Shown: positions 8,419-17,486, numbered from the stretch's first letter. The stretch: 29,876 nucleotides of DNA from Micavibrio sp. UBA7657 (GCA_002483465.1 DLHX01000009.1:1-29876), one strand, 5' to 3'. Notes: a model not told the origin generated them from the letters alone. Made by a program: numbers and translations.

Positions 8419-8976
8419 ATGCTCAACCTGCCCAACATCCTGACCATCTCGCGGATAGCGATTCTGCCGGTCATCATGGTTCTCCTGATCGGCGAGCCGG
8501 ACTGGGGCGCAGGCGCCGTGTGGCTGGCTTTTGCGCTTTATGCCCTGGCCTGCATCACCGATTTTTTAGACGGCTGGCTGGCTAGAAAACTAAATCAGAA
8601 GACAGATTTAGGGACTTTTCTTGATCCGATTTCTGATAAAATTTTTATCGCTGCCTTGTTCCTTATTATGGCCGTGTCGGATCGTATTTTCGGCATCTGG
8701 GCCATTGCGGCGGTTCTGATCCTGGCGCGTGAATTCATGGTGTCCGGTTTGCGGGAATATCTCGGCCCCCGGAACATCCAGCTTCCCGTCACTGCGCTCG
8801 CGAAATGGAAAACAACCTCGCAGATGCTGGCCACGGGTCTGCTCATGATCGGCCCTTATATTCCGGGCGATGAATGGCCGGGCCGCGCCATGCTTATTAT
8901 CGCAATGGTGGTCACGGTCATCACCGGGTGGGGATATATGAAGGCCGGGCTGGACCATATGAGGAAAATGCCCTAA
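8419..8976 (+). CDS. pgsA: CDP-diacylglycerol-glycerol-3-phosphate 3-phosphatidyltransferase PgsA
   Basis: PgsA makes phosphatidylglycerol phosphate, the committed step to phosphatidylglycerol and cardiolipin, in the inner membrane. The 185-residue polytopic protein starts LNLPNILTISRI, a hallmark of the family. It carries the full CDP-alcohol phosphotransferase motif D-x2-D-G-x2-A-R-x8-G-x3-D-x3-D within DFLDGWLARK through FLDPISD (about residues 48-73). At least four hydrophobic segments follow. The length is normal. It lies 2 bases after the EEP gene and 10 bases before pyrD. Confidence 0.92.
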   Translation: MLNLPNILTISRIAILPVIMVLLIGEPDWGAGAVWLAFALYALACITDFLDGWLARKLNQKTDLGTFLDPISDKIFIAALFLIMAVSDRIFGIWAIAAVLILAREFMVSGLREYLGPRNIQLPVTALAKWKTTSQMLATGLLMIGPYIPGDEWPGRAMLIIAMVVTVITGWGYMKAGLDHMRKMP

Positions 8977-8986
8977 AAACAGGATC

Positions 8987-10096
8987 ATGCCCGGTTTTTA
9001 TGATCTCTTCCGCCCGCTTATTTTCAAGGCCGATCCCGAGACGGCGCATCAACTCACACTCAAGGCATTAAAGAGCGGATTGCTGCCGCCGTGCGCGTTG
9101 ATTCAAGACCCGGCGCTCGAGGTCAAACTCTGGGGCCTCAAATTCCCGAACCCGGTCGGTTTATCCGCAGGCTTCGACAAAAACGCCGAAGTCATCGGCC
9201 CGGCTTTTAAAATGGGTTTCGGTTTTGTCGAGGCCGGAACTGTTACGCCGAAGCCGCAACCGGGAAACCCTCGCCCGCGCGTTTTCCGCGATCCGAAAAC
9301 TGAATCCGTGATTAATCGTCTCGGCTTCCCGAGCGAGGGCATGAACGCGTTCAAATCAAATTTAGAGAGTTTTTTAGATAGCAAGCACCGCCCGCCCGGC
9401 GTGCTCGGCATCAATATCGGCATGAACAAGGCACAGACTGAACCTGCGAAGGATTACACCGCGCTCATCAATATGCTCGGGCCGATGGCGGATTACATCA
9501 CGATCAATATTTCCTCGCCCAACACACCGGGCCTGCGCGATCTGCAAAAACGCGAGCCGCTGCTGGAATTGCTCGGCGCGGTTTTGAACGAGCGAAAAAA
9601 ATCCTGCGGCGATCATCCGCCGCCTTTGCTCGTCAAACTCGCGCCCGACCTCGCAGAAGACCAGCAGGAAGAAATTGCGAAAACAATTCTCGAGGCCGGG
9701 ATCGACGGGATCATTCTCTCCAACACAACGCTGGACCGGCCCGACTCCCTGCCCGGCGATTTCGCCGCCGAGAAAGGCGGTCTCAGTGGCCAGCCCCTCG
9801 CCGCGAAATCCACCGCGATCATCGGCAATTTCTATCAACTCACAGGCGGCAAGCTGCCGATCATCGGGGTGGGTGGAATATCAACCGGATCAGACGCTTA
9901 CGAAAAGATACAGGCGGGCGCATCACTGGTGCAGCTCTACACATCGCTTGTATTCCGGGGCCCAACCGTGGCAAATTCCATAAATCAGGAATTACTGGCG
10001 CTGCTGAAGAAGGATGGATTTAAAAACATCTCACAGGCCGTCGGCACCGCACATAAAAATAAAAACAGGGGATCGAAAGCCGCCGATGGCGCCTAA
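8987..10096 (+). CDS. pyrD: Dihydroorotate dehydrogenase (quinone), class 2
   Basis: PyrD oxidises dihydroorotate to orotate in pyrimidine synthesis, passing electrons to quinone at the inner membrane. The 369-residue protein has the class 2 N-terminal extension (FYDLFRPLIFKADPETAHQLTL) that forms the quinone tunnel. FMN-site segments include GLSAGFDKNAE (about 58-68) and INRLGFPSEGMN. The active-site loop NISSPNTPGLRDL (about 174-186) carries the catalytic serine used by class 2 enzymes, and a C-terminal GVGGISTGSDAYEKI phosphate-binding block closes the barrel. Its last 11 bases overlap the TipF-like gene. Confidence 0.95.
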   Translation: MPGFYDLFRPLIFKADPETAHQLTLKALKSGLLPPCALIQDPALEVKLWGLKFPNPVGLSAGFDKNAEVIGPAFKMGFGFVEAGTVTPKPQPGNPRPRVFRDPKTESVINRLGFPSEGMNAFKSNLESFLDSKHRPPGVLGINIGMNKAQTEPAKDYTALINMLGPMADYITINISSPNTPGLRDLQKREPLLELLGAVLNERKKSCGDHPPPLLVKLAPDLAEDQQEEIAKTILEAGIDGIILSNTTLDRPDSLPGDFAAEKGGLSGQPLAAKSTAIIGNFYQLTGGKLPIIGVGGISTGSDAYEKIQAGASLVQLYTSLVFRGPTVANSINQELLALLKKDGFKNISQAVGTAHKNKNRGSKAADGA

Positions 10097-11375
10097 AAAA
10101 CCGCAGAAAGAAAACCGCGTTTTAACCACCCTCGCCGGACTCGGCGCGGCAGTTGTCGTTGCTTCGCTCGCTTTTTTTTCGCTGGAACTCGCGCTCGTCG
10201 CGGCGGGATTTTTTGTCACGGTTGGTTATGTGACCAACGATTTACGCCGCCGCAAATTCTGGGAGAACGGCATCAGCTTCCGCATGAAGGGCCTGTCCGA
10301 CAATATTTCCTCGCTGTCGCAGAAAGTCACGGGCACGCGGCAGGATATTCTGAATTTACGCCAGGAAATCGCTGATGTGAACCGCCGCCTCAACAAACAG
10401 GCCGATCATGCCGATGGCGTTCAGTCAAAAACAACGGCGCGTGCCGCGCCTGCTGCTTCCAAGCCGCCTTTGATCGACGAGGCTTTACTCGGTGCACTCC
10501 GCCGCCCGGCTCCTGCCGCGCCTGTTACCCCCCGTGCGGTTCGTCCCGGCCAGAAACCTGCCGCGCCCGAGCCACAACCAGGCATCGCCAACGATGCCGA
10601 GTATGAAGATTTAAGCGACATGGTGGTGCGCGAGCTGGTCGGTCATGCCGTGCGCTCCCGCGCCGTCGATGTGTTTGTTCAACCGATTGTCCGCCTGCCG
10701 CAGCGCCGCGTTCGTTTCTATGAAGTCTTCGCCCGTGTCCGCGCGCGGCCCGGCATGTATCTCCCGGCGCGGCGTTACATGCGTCTTGCGCAGGAAAATA
10801 AACTCTCGAACGAAATCGACAATCTGTTGCTGGCGGAATGCCTCAAGACGATTCAATCTTCGGCGCATATTGAACGTGCCGCGCCGCTGTTCATGAATGT
10901 TTCGCAAAGCACGCTGCGCAATACGCTGTTCCTGAAAACGTTACTTGGTTTTCTTGCCAAAAACCGCCACCTCGCACCGCGCCTCGTGATGGAAATCGCG
11001 ACGCCGCAATTCAAAACGTTAGACACCGCCTCGCGGGAAATCCTGCGCGGGCTCGGCAAGCTCGGCTGCTCGGTTTCGTTAGATCATGTCGACGTTCTCG
11101 ATTTTGAAATCGCCGATTTACAAAAATTCTACATCCGTTTCATCAAGATTGAGGCGCGCACGCTGCTGCCCTATACCCGCAGCGACAAGGGCCGCGCCGA
11201 ACTTATGCGCCGTAAACGCGCGTTAGAGGGCAACGGCATCAGCCTCATCGTTGAAAAGGTCGAAAACGAAAACGACCTGCTGGAGTTACTGGATTTCGAC
11301 ATTTCCTACGGCCAGGGGCATTTGTTCGGCCGCCCCGATCTTGAAGCCGCATACCGCAAGCGCCGTGCTGCGTAA
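10086..11375 (+). CDS. TipF-like membrane protein with coiled coil and degenerate EAL domain
   Basis: The 429-residue protein begins at the ATG at 10086, inside the pyrD end. Residues about 11-52 form two transmembrane helices, residues about 67-105 a coiled coil, and residues about 115-170 a Pro/Ala-rich linker. The rest is an EAL domain (FVQPIVRL at about 197). The catalytic signature is eroded: EAL is EVF (Glu213), the DDFG loop is LDHVDVLDF, and the Asn (NVS), Lys (IKIE) and QG near the end remain. This architecture and size match Caulobacter TipF, a c-di-GMP-binding polar factor needed for flagellum assembly. I infer a c-di-GMP receptor rather than an active phosphodiesterase. Nearby flagellar genes and ctrA support the idea; a generic EAL protein is the alternative. 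Confidence 0.68.
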   Translation: MAPKKPQKENRVLTTLAGLGAAVVVASLAFFSLELALVAAGFFVTVGYVTNDLRRRKFWENGISFRMKGLSDNISSLSQKVTGTRQDILNLRQEIADVNRRLNKQADHADGVQSKTTARAAPAASKPPLIDEALLGALRRPAPAAPVTPRAVRPGQKPAAPEPQPGIANDAEYEDLSDMVVRELVGHAVRSRAVDVFVQPIVRLPQRRVRFYEVFARVRARPGMYLPARRYMRLAQENKLSNEIDNLLLAECLKTIQSSAHIERAAPLFMNVSQSTLRNTLFLKTLLGFLAKNRHLAPRLVMEIATPQFKTLDTASREILRGLGKLGCSVSLDHVDVLDFEIADLQKFYIRFIKIEARTLLPYTRSDKGRAELMRRKRALEGNGISLIVEKVENENDLLELLDFDISYGQGHLFGRPDLEAAYRKRRAA

Positions 11376-11397
11376 GACTATAAAGAAGGAAACTATC

Positions 11398-13203
11398 ATG
11401 AGATTTTTAGCCGCCGCCCTGCTCGCTCTTCTGCCTTTGAGTGCCCATGCGCAGGAAACCGTGACGCCCGTTGCCGCGCTCACCATGCACGGCACGCCGA
11501 AATACGGCCCCGGCTTCACACATATGGATTACACCAACCCGGACGCGCCGAAGGGCGGCACGCTGCGCCTGCACGCGATCGGCACGTTCGACTCGCTCAA
11601 CCCTTTTATTATCAAGGGCACGCCCGCCGCGGGGATGCTGTTCCTCGGCCAGAGCCTGATTTACGACTCGCTGATGGATCAATCCACCGACGAGCCGTTC
11701 TCGATGTACTGCCTGATCTGCGAAACGGTCGAGCTGCCGAAGGACAACAAATCCATCACGTTTAACCTCCGCAAGGAAGCGAAATGGCATGACGGCGTGC
11801 CGGTCACCGCCGACGACGTGGTCTGGAGCTTCAACATTTTCATGGAAAAAGGCTCGCCGTTCTTCAAGGCGTATTACGACGATGTCCAGGAAGTTGTGGT
11901 GGAAACGCCTACCCGCGTCACCTTCAAATTCAAGCATGGCGATAACAGCGAACTGCCGCTGATCCTCAGCCAGATTTCAATCCTGCCGAAACATTACTGG
12001 ACGGCGGAAGGCCGCGATTTCGGCGCAAGCTCGCTCGTTCCCCCGCTCGGCGGCGGCGCGTATAAAGTCGGCAAGGTCGCCGCGGGCCGCTCCATCGAAT
12101 ATGTCCGCGTGCCGGATTACTGGGGCAAGGATCTGCCGCTCAACAAGGGCAAATTCAATTTCGACCGCATCACCTATGATTATTACCGCGACAGCGACGT
12201 GGCGTTAGAGGCATTTTTAGCGGGCGAATATGATGTGCGCGATGAAAACACCGCGAAGCTCTGGGCTGAAAGCTACAACGTGCCGCAGGTGAAGGATGGC
12301 CGCATCATCAAGGCGGAAATTCCTCACAAGCGCCCGGCCGGGATGCAGGGCTTCATCTACAACACGCGCCGCCCGGTTTTTGCCGATAAGAAAGTCCGTG
12401 AGGCGCTCGCCTACGCTTTCGATTTCGAATGGTCGAACAAGCAATTCGCGTTCGGCTCGTATAAACGCTCGCGCAGCTATTTTTCCAACTCAGACCTCGC
12501 CTCTTCGGGACTCCCGCAGGGTCGCGAGCTGGAAATCCTCGAGAAATACCGCGGCAAAATCCCCGATGAAGTTTTCACGACCGAATACAACCCGCCGAAA
12601 TCCGACGGCTCCGGCAATAACCGCGCCGGGCTGGCAAAAGCGAAAGAAATCCTCGACGCGGCTGGATGGGCCATGGGGCCGGACGGCATACGCGCCAAGA
12701 ATGGCGTCAAACTGGAGTTTGAAATCATCGATTCAAACCCGCAATTCGAACGGTGGACGCTGCCCTTCGTCAGCAACCTGAAAAAGCTCGGCATCAAGGC
12801 GAATTTCCGCACCGTCGATCCCGCGCAATACCAGAACCGCATGAACGAATTCGATTACGACATGACGGTGATGAGTATCGGGCAATCGGACTCGCCCGGC
12901 AATGAGCAGCGCGATTTCTGGAGTTCACAAAAAGCCGACATGCCCGGCTCGCGCAATTACATGGGCGTGAAAGACCCGGTAATGGATGAAATTGTCGAAG
13001 ACTTGATCAAGGCGAAATCGCGCGAGGACCTCGTCGCTTACACGCATGCTTTAGATCGCGTGTTGCAGTGGAATTTCTATCTCATCCCGCACTGGCACAT
13101 CGATCACTGGCGTTTAGTGTGGTGGAACAAGCTTGAGAAACCCGCCAAACTTTCCGACCTGACGCCAGGCATTACCGATACGTGGTGGGCGAAAATAAAA
13201 TAA
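11398..13203 (+). CDS. yejA: ABC transporter periplasmic peptide-binding protein, YejA type
   Basis: A family 5 extracellular solute-binding protein of 601 residues, the size of E. coli YejA, which binds oligopeptides and microcin C for the YejBEF importer. The ATG at 11398 is followed by a signal peptide of about 19 residues ending SAHA before QETV. Family landmarks include DAPKGGTLRLHAIGTFDSLNP, FNLRKEAKWHDGVPVTADDV and the C-terminal HWHIDHWRLVWWNK. A good AAGAAGGAAAC ribosome site precedes the ATG. The frame is open upstream but those residues read as antisense-like noise inside the previous gene. Its partners yejB and yejE lie 2.8 and 4.4 kb downstream. Confidence 0.88.
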   Translation: MRFLAAALLALLPLSAHAQETVTPVAALTMHGTPKYGPGFTHMDYTNPDAPKGGTLRLHAIGTFDSLNPFIIKGTPAAGMLFLGQSLIYDSLMDQSTDEPFSMYCLICETVELPKDNKSITFNLRKEAKWHDGVPVTADDVVWSFNIFMEKGSPFFKAYYDDVQEVVVETPTRVTFKFKHGDNSELPLILSQISILPKHYWTAEGRDFGASSLVPPLGGGAYKVGKVAAGRSIEYVRVPDYWGKDLPLNKGKFNFDRITYDYYRDSDVALEAFLAGEYDVRDENTAKLWAESYNVPQVKDGRIIKAEIPHKRPAGMQGFIYNTRRPVFADKKVREALAYAFDFEWSNKQFAFGSYKRSRSYFSNSDLASSGLPQGRELEILEKYRGKIPDEVFTTEYNPPKSDGSGNNRAGLAKAKEILDAAGWAMGPDGIRAKNGVKLEFEIIDSNPQFERWTLPFVSNLKKLGIKANFRTVDPAQYQNRMNEFDYDMTVMSIGQSDSPGNEQRDFWSSQKADMPGSRNYMGVKDPVMDEIVEDLIKAKSREDLVAYTHALDRVLQWNFYLIPHWHIDHWRLVWWNKLEKPAKLSDLTPGITDTWWAKIK

Positions 13204-13215
13204 AAGGAAAAATTC

Positions 13216-13800
13216 ATGACACACCATAGTTGGCATAACATAGAAAGCATTTCTTCCAGATCTTTTGATTGCTGGAAATGCTCCCATAAAGTGGGCTCGA
13301 GCGCGGGGTATTTTAACACTTCTTCCAAATCAAAAATTTACATTTGTCCACATTGTGGCTCGCCAAATTCATTCAATCATGAAGGGCAGCAGATTCCTGG
13401 ACCTATGGTTGGTGACAACGTTGAGTCAGCATCTAATGAAGCTCAGCATGCCTATGATGAAGCACGAAAATCTTTTTCAGCAGGTGCCTACACCGGTTCT
13501 GCAGCAATGTGCAGAAAATTATTAATGAATCTAGCCGTTAGTCACGGGGCAGAAACTAATAAAAATTTTAAGTTTTATGTTGAGTGGCTTGAAAAAAATC
13601 ACTACACGCCACCCAATAGCAAAGAATGGGTAGATATAATCAGGGATGTGGGAAATGATGCTAACCATGAAATCGTACCTGTGCCTCAGGAACAAGCAGA
13701 AGAATTGATTGTTTTTTGTGAGGGCATGCTGAAGTTTATTTTCGAGTTCAAAGCAAGAGCAGAAAAATACAAAGCTAAAAAACAAAAAGCGACAGATTAA
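13216..13800 (+). CDS. DUF4145-like protein with N-terminal zinc ribbon
   Basis: A 194-residue protein. The N-terminus carries two paired cysteine motifs, CWKC near residue 19 and CPHC near 44, which look like a zinc ribbon. The C-terminal half (about 75-185) resembles DUF4145: AYDEARKSFSAGAYTGSAAM, then CRKLLMNL and GNDANHE. DUF4145 domains occur in mobile-element and defence-associated proteins and may bind nucleic acid, but the function is unknown. Base composition is clearly more AT-rich than yejA and kdsB on either side, suggesting later acquisition. A good AAAGGA site precedes the ATG, and its TAA overlaps the kdsB ATG by one base (TAATG), so kdsB translation may depend on it. Confidence 0.7.
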   Translation: MTHHSWHNIESISSRSFDCWKCSHKVGSSAGYFNTSSKSKIYICPHCGSPNSFNHEGQQIPGPMVGDNVESASNEAQHAYDEARKSFSAGAYTGSAAMCRKLLMNLAVSHGAETNKNFKFYVEWLEKNHYTPPNSKEWVDIIRDVGNDANHEIVPVPQEQAEELIVFCEGMLKFIFEFKARAEKYKAKKQKATD

Positions 13801-14567
13801 TGAAAACCGCCATCGTCATCCCCGCCCGTTACGGCTCGACGCGCTTTCCCGGAAAGCCGCTGGAGTTGATTAACGGGCGCACGATGCTCTCGCTCGTCGT
13901 CGATGTCGCCAAAGGCGCCGCGAAAAAAGATACGGACGTTTTCGTAACGACCGAGGACCAGCGCATCGCGGATCACTGCGCGAAAATCGGCGTGGAATGT
14001 GTGCTGACGTCCGAGCATTGCAAAACCGGCTCCGACCGCGTGCTTGAGGCCATAAAGAAATCAAAAAAGAAATATGATTTCGTCATAAACCTGCAAGGCG
14101 ATGCGCCCTTCACGCCTCCGGGACTCATCGCCGACATGATCGCGGCGTTTGAAAAAAACAAAAAACTCGAAGTCGTCACGCCGGTCCGTCACCTGACATG
14201 GACGGAACTCGACAATCTGCGCGAAGCAAAAAAAATCACGCCGCTCAGCGGCACCACGGCTGTTCTTTCCGACGACAACCGGGCGCTGTGGTTTTCGAAA
14301 TCGATCCTGCCCGTCATCCGCGATGAGAAAAAACAGCGCGAGCTTTGCGCGGAATCGCCCGTCTACCAGCATATCGGTCTCTACGGTTTCCGCTTCGACA
14401 TTCTCGAGAAATTCTGTTCCTGGCCGCAGACGCGCAGCGAGGCGTTAGAGGGGCTGGAGCAACTCCGCCTGTTAGAGAACGGCGTTACCATTCACACTAT
14501 TTTCGCGAAGGGGCCCGTCCATTCCGGCATCGACTCCCCCGAAGACCTTGCGCGCGTACAAAAATGA
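13800..14567 (+). CDS. kdsB: 3-deoxy-manno-octulosonate cytidylyltransferase KdsB
   Basis: KdsB activates Kdo as CMP-Kdo for lipopolysaccharide inner-core synthesis in the cytoplasm. The 255-residue protein starts with the family signature IVIPARYGSTRFPGKPL. It contains the CTP-site motif TGSDRV, the metal-binding region NLQGDAPF and the later HIGLYGFR and SGIDSPEDL blocks. E. coli KdsB is about 248 residues. This implies a Gram-negative envelope with Kdo-containing LPS. It is tightly packed between the DUF4145 gene (1-base overlap) and a histidine phosphatase (4-base overlap). Confidence 0.94.
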   Translation: MKTAIVIPARYGSTRFPGKPLELINGRTMLSLVVDVAKGAAKKDTDVFVTTEDQRIADHCAKIGVECVLTSEHCKTGSDRVLEAIKKSKKKYDFVINLQGDAPFTPPGLIADMIAAFEKNKKLEVVTPVRHLTWTELDNLREAKKITPLSGTTAVLSDDNRALWFSKSILPVIRDEKKQRELCAESPVYQHIGLYGFRFDILEKFCSWPQTRSEALEGLEQLRLLENGVTIHTIFAKGPVHSGIDSPEDLARVQK

Positions 14568-15187
14568 CCACGCTTATCATCGCCCGTCATGGAAACACTT
14601 TTGAGTCGAGCGAAACGGCCCGCCGCGTCGGCGCGCGCACAGACCTTCCACTCGTCGAAAAAGGCCGCGAACAAGCCCGCGCCATCGGGCGTTACCTGAA
14701 AGAACACAGACTCATTCCCGATGTTATTTATTCTTCGGCCCTGCAACGCGCGCAGGAGACCGCGAAAATCGCCGTGAAGGAATCCGGCATTTCAAATCCC
14801 GTCTTTACGTTAGACATCTTCAACGAGATCGATTACGGCCCCGATGAAAACAAACCAGAGCACGAGGTCATTGCACGTATCGGCGCAGCGGCGATGGAAA
14901 ACTGGGACAAAAATGGCATCATGCCGCCGGGCTGGAACGCCGACACATCCGAAATCATTTCAAACTGGCTAAGTTTCGCCGACCAGGTGCGCGCGCATGA
15001 CGACAATGAAACCATCCTTGTTGTCACCTCGAACGGCATCGCCCGCTTCGCGCCGCACATCACGGGCGATTTCGAAGGTTTCGCGAAAAAACACCCACTG
15101 AAGCTTGCCACCGGGGCGCTCGCCATTTTCGAATATAAGAACGGCTGGGTCATAAAAGAATGGAATATCAAACCTTTAGCCATATAA
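14564..15187 (+). CDS. Histidine phosphatase family protein with atypical second catalytic site
   Basis: A 207-residue cytoplasmic protein starting at the ATG that overlaps the kdsB stop (ATGA). The branch-1 histidine phosphatase signature IIARHGNTFE (His9) and the acid residue region FNEIDYG are clear, as is SSALQRAQETA. At the place where the second catalytic histidine normally sits (VSHGG-like) it reads VVTSNGIARF, so His is replaced by Asn. It may be a variant subfamily or have weak activity. Coupling to kdsB suggests a sugar-phosphate or nucleotide-sugar role, but this is inference. Confidence 0.8.
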   Translation: MTTLIIARHGNTFESSETARRVGARTDLPLVEKGREQARAIGRYLKEHRLIPDVIYSSALQRAQETAKIAVKESGISNPVFTLDIFNEIDYGPDENKPEHEVIARIGAAAMENWDKNGIMPPGWNADTSEIISNWLSFADQVRAHDDNETILVVTSNGIARFAPHITGDFEGFAKKHPLKLATGALAIFEYKNGWVIKEWNIKPLAI

Positions 15188-15224
15188 ATTTGTATTTTGA
15201 GGGAAAAGGGCGTAGCCTTTTTTC

Positions 15225-15998
15225 ATGCTTAATAACGTTTTTGAGTCCAACGCCTCCAACACCACCGATCCAGCAACCGGCGCCGACCCGCTCGACGATC
15301 TCACAGAAAAATATAACCTGAATAAATACGATGCGCGCTTCCGCCCGAAGAAGAAACCCGTTTACGTCATCCAGGGCGATTTCCTGATCGACCCGGTTTC
15401 CGGCAAAACCATAAAGCTTGAGAAACTCACCGACTCGCGCATCGATCCTACCGATCCCGCATTCGAGCTTTCGGCCATCAAAATTGCTTTCCTTGAAGAG
15501 GATTACGATGCCGCGCTCAGAATGGCTGAAAAAATCCTGGAGGACGACCCGGAAAACTGGGATGCGCTTTTTGATAAGGCCCGCGCGCTTGGCAACAAAG
15601 GCGATCACCAGGCTTCCCTCGACATAAATAATCAACTGCTCGCCAGAGACCCTACGAACGCGGGTGCGCTTTATAACAAAGCCTGGAATCTAGATGCTCT
15701 TGGCGACCCAAAACAGGCGCTTCAATATCTCCACCAGTCCATGGAACAGGATCCAAACTATATCCCCGCTTACGGCTTCGAGTTCCGTCTACTCATGAAT
15801 GCGGGCTATGTGGATGAGGCGCTTGAGGCGCTGGAAGACGGCCTGAACAGGGATAATGGCGGCGCGCTTACGTCTTACCAGCATCAAAATCTTGCCAAGA
15901 GGATTGGTTGCGAAGACCGCGAGAGCGCCCTTGCGGAAATCAAGAGAATCCGCGAGTACCGCGCCCAGCCCGCTCCTTCGCCCACAGGCATGGATTAA
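15225..15998 (+). CDS. Tetratricopeptide repeat protein
   Basis: A 257-residue protein with no signal peptide. The first 85 residues are polar with a YVIQGDFLIDP segment. Residues about 85-215 carry TPR units: IAFLEEDYDAALRMAEKILE, then WDALFDKARALGNKGDHQAS, then AGALYNKAWNLDALGDPKQA, then a fourth with VDEALEALEDGL. TPRs mediate protein-protein contacts, and no partner can be assigned. It sits between the histidine phosphatase and yejB. The GAGGGAAAAGGG upstream contains its ribosome site. Confidence 0.75.
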   Translation: MLNNVFESNASNTTDPATGADPLDDLTEKYNLNKYDARFRPKKKPVYVIQGDFLIDPVSGKTIKLEKLTDSRIDPTDPAFELSAIKIAFLEEDYDAALRMAEKILEDDPENWDALFDKARALGNKGDHQASLDINNQLLARDPTNAGALYNKAWNLDALGDPKQALQYLHQSMEQDPNYIPAYGFEFRLLMNAGYVDEALEALEDGLNRDNGGALTSYQHQNLAKRIGCEDRESALAEIKRIREYRAQPAPSPTGMD

Positions 15999-16046
15999 TC
16001 CCAAAACGCTCTGGACTGACGCGCCCCGCCGCCTTAACCTTGGGGC

Positions 16047-17144
16047 ATGGCCTCTTATATCTTCCGCCGCCTGCTCCTGATGCTGCCGACCCTGTTCGGC
16101 ATCGTTCTCGTGAGCTTCATTATCATCCAGTTCGTGCCGGGCGGCCCGGTCGAGCGCATGATTGCACAACTGCAGGGTCATGGCGGCGATGCGACCTCGC
16201 GCTTCACAGGCGGCGGCAGCGATATCACCAATAATATGCAGAGCGCGATTGGCCAATCCTCCAAATATCGCGGTGCGCAGGGTCTGGACCCCGAATTCAT
16301 CAAGGAGCTCGAGGCACTCTACGGTTTTGACAAGCCCGCGCATGAACGTTTCTGGATCATGCTGAAAAATTATGCGCGGTTCGATCTCGGCGAAAGCTAT
16401 TACCGCGACACCAGCGTCATCGGCCTTGTGTTAGAGAAAATGCCTGTGTCGATTTCGCTCGGGCTGTGGTCGACGCTGATCATCTACCTCGTCTCCATAC
16501 CGCTCGGCATCAAGAAGGCCGTGAAAGACGGCACGGCGTTCGATTTCTGGACGTCAGCTTTTATTTTCTTCGGTTATGCCATCCCCGCCTTCATGTTCGC
16601 CATCCTTCTCATCGTTCTGTTCGCAGGCGGACGTTACTGGGATATTTTCCCCTTGCGCGGGCTGGTCTCGGAAAACTGGCGCGAGATGAATTTCATCCAG
16701 CTGGCGCTCGATTACGCCTGGCACATGGCACTGCCGATCCTCGCGCTGGTGATTCATGGTTTCGCGAGCCTGACGCTGCTCACGAAAAATTCGTTCATGG
16801 ACGAGATCAACAAGCAATATGTCCTGACCGCACGCGCAAAAGGCCTGTCGGAGAAACAGGTTCTGTACGGCCACGTGTTCAGAAACGCGATGCTGATCGT
16901 GATCGCGGGGTTCCCGGCCGCGTTTATCCATATTTTCTTCACAGGATCATTGCTGATCGAGGTGATCTTCTCTCTCGATGGGTTGGGATTGCTGGGCTAT
17001 GAGAGCATCATGAACCGCGATTACCCCGTGGTTCTCGGTACGCTATATATATTCGCGTTGATCGGACTCTTGATGACGATTGTGCGCGACGTGGTCTATG
17101 TCCTCGTCGATCCGCGCATTGATTTCGAGGCAAGAGCGGTATGA
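16047..17144 (+). CDS. yejB: Microcin C/oligopeptide ABC transporter permease YejB
   Basis: An inner-membrane permease of 365 residues (E. coli YejB 364). It shares long stretches characteristic of YejB rather than DppB/OppB: YIFRRLLLMLPTLFGI at the start, the periplasmic insert RGAQGLDPEFI, GLWSTLIIYLVSIPLGI, and LLTKNSFMDEINKQYVLTAR followed by the GLSEKQVLYGHVFRNAM coupling loop. It ends LVDPRIDFEAR. It should pair with YejE and YejA to import short peptides. It follows the TPR gene after 48 bases, and its stop abuts the stop of the convergent small gene. Confidence 0.94.
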   Translation: MASYIFRRLLLMLPTLFGIVLVSFIIIQFVPGGPVERMIAQLQGHGGDATSRFTGGGSDITNNMQSAIGQSSKYRGAQGLDPEFIKELEALYGFDKPAHERFWIMLKNYARFDLGESYYRDTSVIGLVLEKMPVSISLGLWSTLIIYLVSIPLGIKKAVKDGTAFDFWTSAFIFFGYAIPAFMFAILLIVLFAGGRYWDIFPLRGLVSENWREMNFIQLALDYAWHMALPILALVIHGFASLTLLTKNSFMDEINKQYVLTARAKGLSEKQVLYGHVFRNAMLIVIAGFPAAFIHIFFTGSLLIEVIFSLDGLGLLGYESIMNRDYPVVLGTLYIFALIGLLMTIVRDVVYVLVDPRIDFEARAV

Positions 17145-17486
17145 TTAAATCGCTGGCACGAACACGTGGGCAGGCGCAGCGGCGGACTCTTCCTTCGCAT
17201 CTACCGCCTTAATTTTAAATCGCCAGGCAAGACTGTTCATGAAATGCTCCGGCAGCACGCCCGCTTTTTGCAATCCGTTAAAAAGATTCTGGCGGTTTTG
17301 CTTCTGCACCTCGCGGCATTCATCAGTCACCACCATGTCAGGACCAACAGTGATAACCGTAAGCTCATCGGCATGGTTTAAAGTCTCCATGAGTCCCTTG
17401 GTTTCGATCCTGCGAAGAAAAATCTCGGAAATCGCGTTAAAATTATGATAGCTGCAAGGCATAATCACTGTGGGTTTCTCAGACAT
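17145..17486 (-). CDS. Hypothetical protein, 113 aa, between yejB and yejE
   Basis: I do not recognise this family. The ATG at 17486 is chosen because a GGAGAA ribosome site stands 6 bases before it; the frame is open a further 23 codons. The protein has no signal peptide or membrane segment. It starts MSEKPTVIMPCSYHNFN, has a beta-like ELTVITVGPDMVVTDECREV core and ends in an Ala/Pro tail. It lies antisense between yejB and yejE, with its own candidate promoter (17508-17536), which implies insertion into an ancestral yej operon. Confidence 0.6.
   Translation of the reverse strand: MSEKPTVIMPCSYHNFNAISEIFLRRIETKGLMETLNHADELTVITVGPDMVVTDECREVQKQNRQNLFNGLQKAGVLPEHFMNSLAWRFKIKAVDAKEESAAAPAHVFVPAI

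Noticed and set aside
15204..15221. AAAAGG...CCTTTT hairpin with T-run as a terminator before the TPR gene
   Set aside because: The stem is only 6 bp and ends 3 bases before the TPR ATG; it may be chance around a ribosome site.
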